Shown here piece by piece: positions 25,181 through 36,807 of a DNA stretch of 48,212 nucleotides. The notes under the pieces are model-generated. The model searched no databases. It was not told the DNA's origin and worked only from the letters and a program-made list of their open reading frames with translations. The DNA lies in NCBI GenBank assembly GCA_036444495.1, contig JAZGBC010000059.1, positions 1-48,212 of the forward strand. The letters run 5' to 3'. The DNA is from JAZGBC01 sp036444495. Its GTDB lineage: Bacteria > Pseudomonadota > Alphaproteobacteria > Kiloniellales > J153. The first letter of the stretch is position 1; each line of letters opens with the position of its first letter. Both the position numbers and the translations under genes were made by a program.

Positions 25181-25623
25181 GCTGCGCCGGGCACCCAGAT
25201 ATAGCCGTCCGGGTCCACCAGATAACATTCGCGCAGGCCGTGGGGCTTGTCGGCCGCAGGCATGAGTACCTGGACCCCGCACGCCCGGGCCCGCGCCTCG
25301 GCGGCGTCGGGGTCGATGCCGTAGAGGCGCAACTCCACGCCCGCCCCGCGCACGTCGGCGCCGGCGAACCAGGTGAGCATGGGATTGGCCTCTCCGGCCT
25401 CGTCCAGGTAGGTGTGATCGGCGTGCAGCATGACATCGTGACCCGCGTGGCGGAGCACCGCGAAGTCCTCGTCGCTGTAAACCTCGTCTAGGCCCAGCAC
25501 CCCGGTCAGGAAGGCCACGCTGCGCGCCACATCGGAAACAAGCAGGTTGACGCCCACGCCCTTGAGCGACCGGCCGTACTCGGCCGGATCCATCCAGGGT
25601 TCTTTATCTCCTCGCTTTTGCAT
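25171..25623 (-). CDS. glyoxalase/bleomycin-resistance fold (VOC) protein
   Basis: A 150-residue VOC-superfamily protein with two beta-alpha-beta-beta-beta modules. These are VNLLVSDVARSVAFLTGVLGLDEVYSDEDFAVLRHAGHDVMLHAD, then GAGVELRLYGIDPDAAEARARACG and KPHGLRECYLVDPDGYIWVPG. Possible metal ligands are His in MLHAD and Glu in VELRLY and RECYLVD, but the enzymatic class is not clear. ATG at 25623 gives the longest frame; MDPAEYGRSLKG ten codons later is an alternative start. The stop lies inside a REP-like element. Function is not assigned. Confidence 0.8.
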   Translation of the reverse strand: MQKRGDKEPWMDPAEYGRSLKGVGVNLLVSDVARSVAFLTGVLGLDEVYSDEDFAVLRHAGHDVMLHADHTYLDEAGEANPMLTWFAGADVRGAGVELRLYGIDPDAAEARARACGVQVLMPAADKPHGLRECYLVDPDGYIWVPGAALN

Positions 25624-25656
25624 GACTCAGGCCACCCCAAGCCGATTATGGCGAAA

Positions 25657-26952
25657 CTAAACCACCGGTACTTCGAGTGCCGGGCCGGCGGCCGCCTCGT
25701 TAAGCGCCAGCGCCTCGACCAGGTCGCGGACCTCCCCGAGCGCATGGGCGTGGCGCGCGTTGGCGCGGGCCTCGCCCAGGTCCGCGGGCAGATCGAGCAA
25801 AGTCAGCCCGCGATAGAAGAGCTCGCGAAAAACGACGCGTTCGCTGAACCCGGGCTGCAGGCGGAAGCCCAGGCGTTTCGAGAGGCGGGCCAAGAGCCCG
25901 GCTATCTCGCGCGAGTTGCGCGAATCGATATGGGCCAAGCGGTTACGCATGACGATCCAGTCCAGGGGCATCGTACCCGTGGTTTTGCGCCGCTCGATCT
26001 CCTCCAGCACCATCCGGCAATAGCGGCTGGGCTCCAGGACCGCGCGCCTGTCGCGGTCGACGCGCGCCAGCACGTCGATGTCCAGGAAGGAGTCGTTCAG
26101 CGGCGTGATCAGGCTATGGGCCTGGGCATGGCCCAGGCGCGCCAGGTGGGTATTGCTGCCCGGCGTGTCGATCACCACGAAGCGGCAGTCCGCCATGGCC
26201 GACAGCGCCTGATCCAGGAGGCCCTCCTCTTCGGCGCGGGCCTCCGCGCGCCCGGGCGCCTCGGAAGACTCCAGGCAACGGTGCAGGGACATGGCGATCT
26301 TTCGCCCGGTCTTCTTCACGAAGGACTCGCGGTTGGCGATGTAACGCGTCAGCGTTCCCTGGCTGCCGTCCAGGTCGATCGAGCCCACTTTCCGGCCACC
26401 GCCGAGCAGGGCCACGATCAGGTGCATGGCGGTAGTGGACTTTCCCGTGCCGCCCTTTTCGTTGCCCAGCACGATGACGCGCGGGCCCGGGCCGCCCTTT
26501 CCGTTGCCGCGCCGCGCCCTCGCGCCCAGCGCGGGTGTGGAAACCCCGAGCGTCCGGCAGATCTCCTCGACCCGCGTCCGGGTCCGATCGGAAACCTCGC
26601 CCTCGGCGCGGGCCAGCGCGGCGGCGATGCGGGCGAGCAGCCTGGCGGTCGGCTCCTGGCCGGCCAGCGCCCTGAGCGCGCCCAAGGCCTTGGCCCGGCC
26701 CTGCTCGGGCGCAGACTGGATTCCCCGCACGTAGGAATCGAAAAGATCGATTGCATGATGCACATCGAAGGTTTTGAGGGCGTCCACGCCGTCCAGAACC
26801 CCGTCCAACGCATGACGTCGGGCGAAGCTGACCTCGCCGTCCGCGCTGGCAGCGAGTGCGGCGCTGGCCATGGCCGCTTCCAATAATGATCTATTGCGCG
26901 CGCGCTGGGCGCCGCCCCGGATCGGATCCCGTAATCTGCCGAGCAGGTCCAA
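25657..26952 (-). CDS. mipZ: TerB-like domain fused to MipZ/ParA division-plane ATPase
   Basis: MipZ is a ParA-type ATPase that forms a gradient from the chromosome poles and keeps FtsZ rings at mid-cell in alphaproteobacteria. The ATPase (from about residue 160) has VIVLGNEKGGTGKSTTAMHL (deviant Walker A), IDLDGSQGTLTRYIANR, FVVIDTPGSNTHLARLG and VMRNRLAHIDSRN, all MipZ-like. Residues about 10-150 form an all-helical domain with ASADGEVSFARRHALDGVLDGV, resembling TerB/DUF533 tellurite-resistance proteins. The frame continues upstream to 27219, but that part looks non-coding and overlaps the next gene. TTG at 26952, with GGGGGGAAAG before it, gives 431 residues and is preferred; the start is not certain. 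Confidence 0.82.
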   Translation of the reverse strand: MDLLGRLRDPIRGGAQRARNRSLLEAAMASAALAASADGEVSFARRHALDGVLDGVDALKTFDVHHAIDLFDSYVRGIQSAPEQGRAKALGALRALAGQEPTARLLARIAAALARAEGEVSDRTRTRVEEICRTLGVSTPALGARARRGNGKGGPGPRVIVLGNEKGGTGKSTTAMHLIVALLGGGRKVGSIDLDGSQGTLTRYIANRESFVKKTGRKIAMSLHRCLESSEAPGRAEARAEEEGLLDQALSAMADCRFVVIDTPGSNTHLARLGHAQAHSLITPLNDSFLDIDVLARVDRDRRAVLEPSRYCRMVLEEIERRKTTGTMPLDWIVMRNRLAHIDSRNSREIAGLLARLSKRLGFRLQPGFSERVVFRELFYRGLTLLDLPADLGEARANARHAHALGEVRDLVEALALNEAAAGPALEVPVV

Positions 26953-27175
26953 CTCTTTCCCCCCGGACCTCGGCTTGGCGCGCGCCAATCGGGCGCCACC
27001 CAAATCTCCCCGTACCGGCGTGATCGCCGGCGAAAGCGGCCCGCTTTGGCCTGTTTTCCTCGTCCCCGCGACTCGGGCCGATGGGAAGTCTACCCCGGCG
27101 GGCCGCGCCGTGGGGCAAAAAACTGTACCGGGCAAGGAACAAGGACCGCGGCGTGATGACGCCGCTTGAGCTCTT

Positions 27176-29206
27176 CTAGGGATCTGTGCGCGAACGTAGG
27201 CGCCTTGCAACGGCATCACTGCCGCCGCTTTTGTCCGCAGAATTGCCCAACGAACGCAGGATGCGCGCGATCAGGCCGCCGCCTTTGTCCGCATCGATGT
27301 CCGCCACCGCGGGCCCGCCGCCGGGCAGCGGGCGCGCCGCCAGGCCCTGGTGCGCGCGGATCATGATCCGGCCCCACAGCCGGGCGGGCAGGGAACCGCC
27401 GGTCACCCCCTTGGTCGGCGTTCCGTCGTCGTTGCCCAGCCAGACGCCGCCCACGAAGTCCGCGGTGAAGCCGATGAACCAGGCGTCGCGGAACTCCTGG
27501 CTGGTGCCGGTCTTGCCGGCGGCCGGGCGGCCGGGGTCGGCGGCCTTGCCGCTGCCCCAGGCCACCGTCGCGCCCATGAGGTTGGTCATGCGGTCCACCT
27601 CGCGCGGCGCCACGACCCGGCCGGGCCCGCCGCCCGCGCGGCGGTAGAGCAGATCGCCGTCCGTCCCGCGAATCTCCTCGATGCCATAGGGCCAGACCCC
27701 GAATCCCCGGTTGGCGAAGACCGCATAGGCCCCCGTGAGCTCGATCAGCGTCACCTCCGAGGCGCCCAGCGCGATGCTCGGGCCCGGATCCAGCTTCGAG
27801 GTGATGCCCAGACGCCGCGCCGCGGCCGCGACCTTGCCGCGCCCGCTGCGCTCGCTCAGCCGCACGGCCACGGAATTGAGCGAGCGGGCGAAGGCCTCGC
27901 GCAGGGTGACCCGGCCATAGTAGCGCCCGTTGTAGTTCCTGGGCTTCCATCCATCGACCGTGACCGGCGCGTCGGGCAAATGGTCGTCGGGCTTGAAGCC
28001 CTGTTCCAGACCGGCCAGGTAGACGAAGGCCTTGAAGGCCGAACCCGGTTGGCGCAAAGCCTGGGTGGCGCGGTTGAACTGGCTTGCGTCGTAGCTGCGG
28101 CCGCCCACCATGGCGCGCACGGCCCCATCGGGGCTCATGACCAGCGCCGCCCCCTGGGAAACGCCCCGGGCCGCTCCTTCGACCTCCAGGAGCGCGGCCA
28201 ACTCCTCCTCGACGATGCTCTGGTGATAGGGGTTGAGCGTGGTGATGACCGTCAGGTCCTCCTCGACGGCGCCCAGGTAGCTCCGCACCTGGGCCATCAC
28301 CCAGTCGGCGAAGTAGCGCGCCTGGGCCCCGGCCACCGCCCGCCCGCGGGTCTTTGCCGCGCCGGCGCGCCGGGCCCGGGCATCGGTGATGAAGCCCGCC
28401 TTCGCCATGGCGCCGAGCACCAGCGCCGTGCGTTTCGCCGCCCGGTTCCTGTTGCGCGCCGGGCTGTAGCGCGTGGGCGCCTTCAGCAACCCGGCCAGCT
28501 GCGCCGCCTCGTACAGCGACACCGCGGCCGCCGGCTTGCCGAAATAGCGCCGCGCGGCGGCGTCCACCCCATAGGTGCCCGCCCCCAGGTAGACCCGGTT
28601 GAGATAGAGCGAGAGGATCTGCTCCTTGCTGAACTTGCGCTCCAGCCACAGGGCCAGCAGGGCCTCTTGAATCTTGCGCTTTACGGTGCGCTCGGGGGTC
28701 AGGAACAGGTTCTTGGCGAGCTGCTGGGTGATGGTCGAGCCGCCCTGGACGATGCGCCCGGCGCGCAGGTTGGCGAGCATGGCGCGCGCGATACCCCAGG
28801 GGTCCACACCCATGTGCGCGTAGAAACGCCTGTCCTCCACCGCGAGCACGGCCTGGATCAGATGCGGCGGCAGATCGCGCACCTGAACCCTTTCGCCGTA
28901 GATATCGCCGTAGGTGGCCAGGAGCGTCCCGTCGGCGGCCATGACCGTGACGCTGGGCTGGCGCGCCATGCGCCCCAGATCGTCCACCTCGGGCAGGCCG
29001 TAGGCGTACCAGGCGATCACCCCGGTCAGCAGCACCGCGGCCCAGATGGCCGCGCTGCCGCCCCAGACGATGGTCCGCCTGAGCCAGCGTCCGCGCCGCG
29101 CGCCCTTCTTGGCCTTCTTGGGCTTGGGACGCCCGGCCGTCGTACGGCGTCCGGCCTTGCCCCGGCCCTGGCTATCGGCGCGCTGCTGTCTTCGCTTGAG
29201 GAACAT
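27176..29206 (-). CDS. class A penicillin-binding protein (PBP1A family transglycosylase/transpeptidase)
   Basis: A 676-residue peptidoglycan synthase. A very basic N-terminus (RRTTAGRPKPKKAKKGARRGRW) precedes one membrane helix (about 50-70). The glycosyltransferase domain has AVEDRRFYAHMGVDPWG, GGSTITQQLAKNLFLTPERT, KRKIQEALLALWLE and ILSLYLNRVYLG. The transpeptidase domain has the SxxK in RQPGSAFKAFVYL, SLN in FARSLNSVAVRL and KTGTS in AAGKTGTSQEFRDAWF. ATG at 29206 is chosen over GTG three bases upstream; no good ribosome site precedes either. It acts in the periplasm, anchored to the inner membrane. Between gyrB and mipZ on the same strand. Confidence 0.94.
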   Translation of the reverse strand: MFLKRRQQRADSQGRGKAGRRTTAGRPKPKKAKKGARRGRWLRRTIVWGGSAAIWAAVLLTGVIAWYAYGLPEVDDLGRMARQPSVTVMAADGTLLATYGDIYGERVQVRDLPPHLIQAVLAVEDRRFYAHMGVDPWGIARAMLANLRAGRIVQGGSTITQQLAKNLFLTPERTVKRKIQEALLALWLERKFSKEQILSLYLNRVYLGAGTYGVDAAARRYFGKPAAAVSLYEAAQLAGLLKAPTRYSPARNRNRAAKRTALVLGAMAKAGFITDARARRAGAAKTRGRAVAGAQARYFADWVMAQVRSYLGAVEEDLTVITTLNPYHQSIVEEELAALLEVEGAARGVSQGAALVMSPDGAVRAMVGGRSYDASQFNRATQALRQPGSAFKAFVYLAGLEQGFKPDDHLPDAPVTVDGWKPRNYNGRYYGRVTLREAFARSLNSVAVRLSERSGRGKVAAAARRLGITSKLDPGPSIALGASEVTLIELTGAYAVFANRGFGVWPYGIEEIRGTDGDLLYRRAGGGPGRVVAPREVDRMTNLMGATVAWGSGKAADPGRPAAGKTGTSQEFRDAWFIGFTADFVGGVWLGNDDGTPTKGVTGGSLPARLWGRIMIRAHQGLAARPLPGGGPAVADIDADKGGGLIARILRSLGNSADKSGGSDAVARRLRSRTDP

Positions 29207-29299
29207 CACACAATACTTAGGAGAGCGGCCCGAGTCGCGCCAGAAATCCGGGCGAATCCGGGGGAAAGACGGCGCGTTTCATGACGCGCGGCGCCCAGC

Positions 29300-31797
<2,498 letters not shown>

Positions 31798-31807
<10 letters not shown>

Positions 31808-33066
31808 ACCGGCGGCGCAACGGGGCTCAGCGTGGCCGCGCGCACTTCCACGAACTGCGCCGCATCCCCCAGTGGCGCGAAGAGGCCGGCTTCGGTCCCG
31901 GTCAGCCAGGTCTGGCCGCCAAGGCCCAGGACTGCGTCGAAAAGCGCCGCTCGCCGGGCCTCGTCCAGATGCGCCGCAACCTCGTCCAGCAGAAGCAGCG
32001 GGGCGGCGCCCCTGTCGCGTCCCAGAAGCCGGGCGTGGGCCAGAACGATGGAGAGCAGGAGCGCCTTCTGCTCGCCGGTCGAGCAGAGCGCTGCGGGCAG
32101 GTTCCGGTCCCTGTGGGTGACCTCAAGATCGTTCCTGTGCGGGCCGACAGCGGCCCCGCCGGCGTGGGCGTCGTGGTGGCGGGCCTCGGCCAGACGCCGG
32201 CGCAACTCCTCCTCGGCGGCAAGCGCCGAGCCCTCGGCCAGCCAGCCCTCCACCTCGCCGGCGAGCGCCAGGCCGGCCACCGGGAAGGGGCTGCTTGTCT
32301 TGGCACAGGCCGTGTCCAGGCGCGCAACCAGATCGCGCCGCGAGGCCGCGATCGCCACACCTTTGCTGGCCATGGTCTCTTCGAGCGCCGACAGCCAGGC
32401 ATCCTCCGCCTGACCGCCCTTGAGCAGCCGGGCGCGCTCGCGCAGGGCCTGCTGGTACGCCAGGACACGGCCGGCGTGCGCCGGGTCGAAGCCGTAGACC
32501 AGGCGGTCGAGGAAGCGCCGCCGCCCCGAAGCGCCTTCGCGGAACAGGCCGTCCATCTGCGGCGTCAGCCAGACGATGGACAGGATTTCGCCCAGCTCCT
32601 GCTGGCTGCGCGCGGCGAATCCGTCGATCCGGACCAGCCGCCGCTCGCGCCCGGGTTCCGTGGCGCCGTTCCCGTTGCGCTCACCGCCCGGGTCGCGTCC
32701 GGTGCCCAGCTCGCGCAGGCCCTCGGGCGTCATGACCCTGGCCGCCACCGTCCAGGCCGCCGCGCCGGGCGAATCCGATCCCTTTGCCCCGGCCGCACGG
32801 CGCTCGACCTCGGAAAGCCGCGCCCGGCGCAAGCCGCGCCCGGGCGCCAGATAGGAGATCGCCTCCAAAAGATTGGTCTTGCCCGCCCCGTTGGGGCCCG
32901 AAAGCACCACGGGCCGCTCATCCATGCCCAACTCGGCCATCGCATAGTTGCGGAAGCGGCTGAGACTGAGGCGCGAGAGCCAGAACGCGTGTCCCTTCGC
33001 CTGAGCCAGGGGAGCGGTCGCGGCCTCGGGGAATTCCGGCTGATGAAGAATCGCCTTGCTCGTCAA
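31798..33066 (-). CDS. recF: DNA replication and repair protein RecF
   Basis: An SMC-like ATPase that loads RecA at gaps and stalled forks with RecO and RecR. The product is 422 residues. Walker A is VLSGPNGAGKTNLLEAISYLAPGRGLR; the ABC signature region ALCSTGEQKALLLSIVLAHARLL and Walker B LLLLDEVAAHLDE are clear, with LSRFRNYAMAEL at the N-terminus. The start is TTG at 33066 because no ATG or GTG is available before the conserved region; the first about 30 residues are uncertain. It begins 20 bases after dnaN and its end overlaps gyrB. Confidence 0.94.
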
Positions 33067-33086
33067 TGCTTAAGACCTGGCGCGCC

Positions 33087-34205
33087 TCAGACCCGCATGG
33101 GCATGAGCACGTAAAGCGCGCTCGAATCCGACTGATCGCTGACCACCGTGGGGGAAGCGGAATCAGACAGCTTGAATTGGGCCAACTCGCCCTCGATCTG
33201 CTGGGCGATATCCAAGAGATAGCGGGAGTTGAAGCCGATCTCGATCTCCGGGCCGCCGTATTGGATCGCCACCTCCTCGGTCGCCGAGCCGCTTTCCGGG
33301 CTGCTGGCCGACAGGGTGATGCCGTCCCCCTGGATCACCAGCTTGACCGCCCGGCTCTTCTCCGAAGAGATGGTGGAAACCCGGTCGACCGCCTCGGCGA
33401 AATCCTTGCAGTGCACCTCGACGATCTTGTCGTTGCCCGACGGGATCACCCGCTCGTAGTCCGGAAAGGTGCCGTCGATCAGCTTGGAGGTGAGCAGGGT
33501 CTCATCGAAGGTGAAGCGGATCTTGGTATCCGACAGGGACACCTGGATCGGCTCGTCGGTCTCGTCGATCAGCTTGCGCAGTTCGAGGACCGTCTTGCGC
33601 GGGATGATGACGCCGGGCATGTCCGCCGCGCCGTCGGGTAACGGCATCTCGAAGCGCGCCAGGCGGTGCCCGTCGGTGGCCACCGCGCGCAGCACCGGAA
33701 TACCGTTGGACTCGGTGGCGTGCAGATAAATCCCGTTCAGGTAATAGCGCGTCTCCTCGGTGGAGATGGCGAAACGGGTCCGGTCCACGATGTGCTTCAG
33801 CTCGCCCACCTGCAGGGTGAAGGAATGGGGCAGGTCCGCCTCGCCCATGGCCGGGAAGTCCTCCTTGGGCAGGGTGGAGAGCGTGAAGTGCGAGCGGCCC
33901 GCCTCCACGGTGATCTGCCCGCCGTCGCCCGCCGATTCGATCTTGACCTGCGAGCCTTCGGGCAGCTTGCGGACGATATCGTAGAAGGTATGGGCGGGCG
34001 CGGTGGCCGAGCCGGGATCGGAAACCTCGGCGGCCACCGCATCGACGATGGTCAGGTCCATGTCGGTGGCGGTCAGCGACAGCTTGCCGCCCTCCACATC
34101 GATGAGGACGTTGGACAGGATCGGTATTGTGTTGCGCCGCTCGACAACGCTCTGGACGTGGGCCAGGGTTTTCAAGAGCGCCGCGCGTTCTATTGTCAGC
34201 TTCAT
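33087..34205 (-). CDS. dnaN: DNA polymerase III subunit beta (sliding clamp)
   Basis: Ring-shaped processivity clamp for DNA polymerase III. The start at ATG 34205 gives 372 residues, the usual length, beginning MKLTIERAALLKTLAHVQSV. Typical stretches are ERRNTIPILSNVLIDVE, TATDMDLTI, FAISTEETRYYLNGIYLH, ATDGHRLA, FPDYERVIP, and the C-terminal SDSSALYVLMPMRV, which forms the partner-binding groove. The frame remains open upstream into non-coding sequence. AAGG lies just before the start. It follows dnaA on the same strand after a 341-base gap. Confidence 0.97.
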   Translation of the reverse strand: MKLTIERAALLKTLAHVQSVVERRNTIPILSNVLIDVEGGKLSLTATDMDLTIVDAVAAEVSDPGSATAPAHTFYDIVRKLPEGSQVKIESAGDGGQITVEAGRSHFTLSTLPKEDFPAMGEADLPHSFTLQVGELKHIVDRTRFAISTEETRYYLNGIYLHATESNGIPVLRAVATDGHRLARFEMPLPDGAADMPGVIIPRKTVLELRKLIDETDEPIQVSLSDTKIRFTFDETLLTSKLIDGTFPDYERVIPSGNDKIVEVHCKDFAEAVDRVSTISSEKSRAVKLVIQGDGITLSASSPESGSATEEVAIQYGGPEIEIGFNSRYLLDIAQQIEGELAQFKLSDSASPTVVSDQSDSSALYVLMPMRV

Positions 34206-34546
34206 GGCCTTCGATAAGTCTCTTCGGGTGTGACGGAACCGGCGGCCCGGCCCCTTCCGGGGCCCGCCGACAGCCAACCGACCCGAGGTTGCTGGGCTAC
34301 TTCTGCGCCGCTTGGCGGAGAGTGCGTTGCGCCACCCTCGAAACGGCAACGCAGTATAGCGCGGCGGCGCACAAAGCGTAAGCTTTTAGCGCGGTTAGGG
34401 GGATTTTCTCGGGGGCCCTCCGGCCCCCCCGGCGAGCCCCGAATTGCGGCCCCACGGGGTTGCCGGGATCGCCCGCCGCCGACAGCCAAAAGGCGGGCCG
34501 AGAGTGCGGTTTCGCGGCTTTTCGTCCTATAGAGCCGGACCGGCGG
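34206..34546. other. dnaA-dnaN intergenic region with GC hairpins
   Basis: 341 bases without a gene. Two hairpins are visible: GGGGGCC-CTCC-GGCCCCC (34411-34428) and GCCCGCC...GGCGGGC (34471-34498). Neither is followed by a clear U-tract on the minus strand, though the first is followed there by GAGAAAATC. They may terminate or weaken dnaA transcription. A TATACT hexamer on the minus strand (34353-34358) could be the -10 of a dnaN promoter, but no convincing -35 lies at the right spacing. The motif CGCCGACAGCCAA occurs in similar form near 34266 and 34478. Confidence 0.5.
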
Positions 34547-35962
34547 TTAGGCCTCGAGCATGCGGCGCAGCAGCTCGATGTCCTCGGCGAAGGTGGGATC
34601 GGTGGATTTCAGCTCCTCGACCTTGCGCACCGCGTGCATGACGGTGGTGTGGTCGCGGCCGCCGAATTTCCGGCCGATTTCGGGCAGCGAGCGCGAAGTG
34701 AGCTGCTTGGACAGGTACATGGCGACCTGCCGGGGGCGGGCCACGGCGCGCGCGCGGCGGGCCGAGTGCATATCGGTGATCCGCACGTTGAAATGCTCTG
34801 AGACGCGCTTCTGGATCTCCTCGATGGTCACCCGGCGATCGTTGGCGCGCAGCAGGTCGTGCAGCACTTCCTGGGTCGATTCCAGGGTAATGGGCCGGCC
34901 CACCAGGGTGGTGTGCGCCACGATCCGGTTGAGCGCCCCCTCCAGTTCGCGAACGTTGGAGGTGATCTTGTGCGCCAGGAACTCCAGCACCTTGGAAGGT
35001 ATCTCGGTCTTGGTCTGCTCGGCCTTGGACTGCAGGATGCCCAGGCGCAGTTCGTAGGTCGTGGGGTGAATGTCGGCGACCAGCCCCCAGCCCAGGCGCG
35101 AGCGCATGCGCTCCTCCACACCCTCCAGGTCGGACGGGCTCTTGTCGGCGGAGATCACTACCTGCCGGTTCTGATCCACCAGCGCATTGAAGGTATGGAA
35201 GAACTCCTCCTGGGTGGCCTCGCGCCCACCGATGAATTGCACGTCGTCGATCATAAGCACGTCGACCGTGCGGAACTGCTCCTTGAAGGCCATGGTGTCC
35301 TTGGTTCTGAGCGCACGCACGAACTGGTACATGAACTTTTCGGCCGAGAGATAGATGATCCGCCGGTCCGGGTTGCGCGCCTTGATCTCCCAGGCGATGG
35401 CGTGCATGAGGTGGGTCTTGCCCAGACCCACCGGCCCATAGAGGAACAGCGGATTGAAAGGCACCACGCGGGCCTCGGCCACGCGCCGCGCGGCGGCATA
35501 GGCCAGTTCGTTGGGCTTGCCGACCACAAAATCCTCGAAGGTGAAGCGCTCGTCGAGCGGCGCGTTCAAATCGCGGTAGGCGGCCTCGTTCTCCGTCGGC
35601 ACGGAATGCGCGGCCGTGGGGGCCGCGGCCACAGGCCGCCCTTCGCGTACGGGCTTCGTCTCGGGCGCGCAGTTGGGCTTGGGCACCGGGCGCTCGGGCG
35701 GCCGGACGACGATCTCGATGCGCGAGACATTATCGGCCTCGTCCTGCCAAAGCGCCTGAATGCGCTCGGCATAGTTACTGATCACCCAATCGCGCATGAA
35801 GCGCGTGGGCACAGCCATGCGCACGGCGCCTTGCTTGACGCTGACCAGCGTCAAGGGCTTGAGCCAACTGCGGAATGCGTTTTCCCCTACTTCCGCGCGC
35901 AGGCGTCCCCGGACCCGCGCCCAAGACTCGTCGACGAGGGCGTCATCTACGACACCGACCAT
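34547..35962 (-). CDS. dnaA: chromosomal replication initiator protein DnaA
   Basis: The AAA+ initiator that opens oriC and loads the helicase. ATG at 35962, with GGGGG 8 bases upstream, gives 471 residues; a TTG two codons earlier is less likely. Domain I is SWARVRGRLRAEVGENAFRSWLKPL. Domain II is a short Pro-rich linker. Domain III has GPVGLGKTHLMHAIA (Walker A), VLMIDDVQFIGG (Walker B) and SNVRELEGALNRI. Domain IV carries the DNA-binding signature FGGRDHTTVMHAVRKVEEL. It is read towards dnaN, and the AT-rich control region lies upstream. Confidence 0.98.
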   Translation of the reverse strand: MVGVVDDALVDESWARVRGRLRAEVGENAFRSWLKPLTLVSVKQGAVRMAVPTRFMRDWVISNYAERIQALWQDEADNVSRIEIVVRPPERPVPKPNCAPETKPVREGRPVAAAPTAAHSVPTENEAAYRDLNAPLDERFTFEDFVVGKPNELAYAAARRVAEARVVPFNPLFLYGPVGLGKTHLMHAIAWEIKARNPDRRIIYLSAEKFMYQFVRALRTKDTMAFKEQFRTVDVLMIDDVQFIGGREATQEEFFHTFNALVDQNRQVVISADKSPSDLEGVEERMRSRLGWGLVADIHPTTYELRLGILQSKAEQTKTEIPSKVLEFLAHKITSNVRELEGALNRIVAHTTLVGRPITLESTQEVLHDLLRANDRRVTIEEIQKRVSEHFNVRITDMHSARRARAVARPRQVAMYLSKQLTSRSLPEIGRKFGGRDHTTVMHAVRKVEELKSTDPTFAEDIELLRRMLEA

Positions 35963-36807
35963 CTGCAAAACCCCCGATGCTCCTGCAGCCTCCCGATCCG
36001 GCCGCGCCGGATCGACTCCGACCGGCGTAGACCCCCCCGGGAAACGCCAGCACTCTTCTTAAGCTTACGCTCGGGTCGAACCGCAGGAATATTCCTCCTC
36101 GCGCGCCACACGATCTCACGCCAAAACCAATTTGCGGTACTAGCGACGACCCCGAAAACGGAAGATCGCGAGCATTCAACATTCTGCGACACAGGTTTGG
36201 ACTGCCCTGTTTTCCGTGACCCGACATACTTCGCGGGCGCCAATAAAGTTACTTGATCGCCCCACGAGAAATATTAGTGAAAACCGGTTGTGTCCCCGTC
36301 TTTGAGCCTACTTTTAAGACGCATTTTCAACATATCTATTTCGCAGGCCCTTTTTTTATTATAACTCACGTCAAATTTATTCTACTTGACGCTCTTAGAG
36401 CGTACTCACCCACTGTACCCGCCGGGGGCATTCGTGACAAGCGGATCGAAAAGAGAACGGACATTTTTTTGCCGCTTGGAGTCGTGTGATGCAACGTTGC
36501 AACAGATTTGCTTTTAACAATCGGCACGCGACTTTCGATTCTTGTCTCCATCAATCCAAACCCGATTCCCCTGTTCCGTTTATACGATGTGAAAGAATTT
36601 TTCCAGCAAGTGCGCACTGGCGCAATTGGGGTGCCACTCGCCGGCATACAAAACCCGGCGCGGTGTGTTCCCGCGATCCAGGATGGAAGTTGATGGAAGG
36701 CGTCCGTCCGCGACAATGAAAAACCGCGCCCGGTCAAACGGGGCGCGGCCAACATTTGCGTGGTGCAATTCAAAGGGCGGTCAAACGTCCCTCCGCCCTC
36801 GGCAAAC
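35963..36807. other. AT-rich non-coding block between dnaA and rpsT: candidate oriC/dnaA control region
   Basis: 845 bases without a convincing gene. The 36240-36600 part is much richer in A and T than the surroundings, with runs such as CCCTTTTTTTATTATAA. Perfect palindromes are AGGAATATTCCT (36085-36096), ACGCTCT-T-AGAGCGT (36389-36403) and TGCAACGTTGCA (36490-36501). GANTC sites, targets of the cell-cycle methylase CcrM, occur near 36478, 36537 and 36563. No exact DnaA box (TTATCCACA) was found, and the nearest match, TTTTCAACA near 36323, fits 7 of 9 bases. The position upstream of dnaA, AT richness and strand change suggest an origin or dnaA promoter region; this is inference. Confidence 0.45.
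36719..36748 (-). terminator. intrinsic terminator of rpsT
   Basis: On the minus strand a perfect 8-bp stem, CCGCGCCC...GGGCGCGG with a 9-base loop, is followed by TTTTT. It lies 60 bases beyond the rpsT stop, in the right orientation for Rho-independent termination. Confidence 0.88.

Noticed and set aside
26953..27219. N-terminal extension of the TerB-MipZ frame
   Set aside because: Composition is unlike protein, it overlaps the penicillin-binding protein gene end, and no ATG with a ribosome site supports it. TTG at 26952 has a good purine-rich site.
35963..36807. Exact DnaA boxes in the candidate origin
   Set aside because: No TTATNCACA was found on either strand; only weak matches such as TTTTCAACA, so boxes are not annotated.
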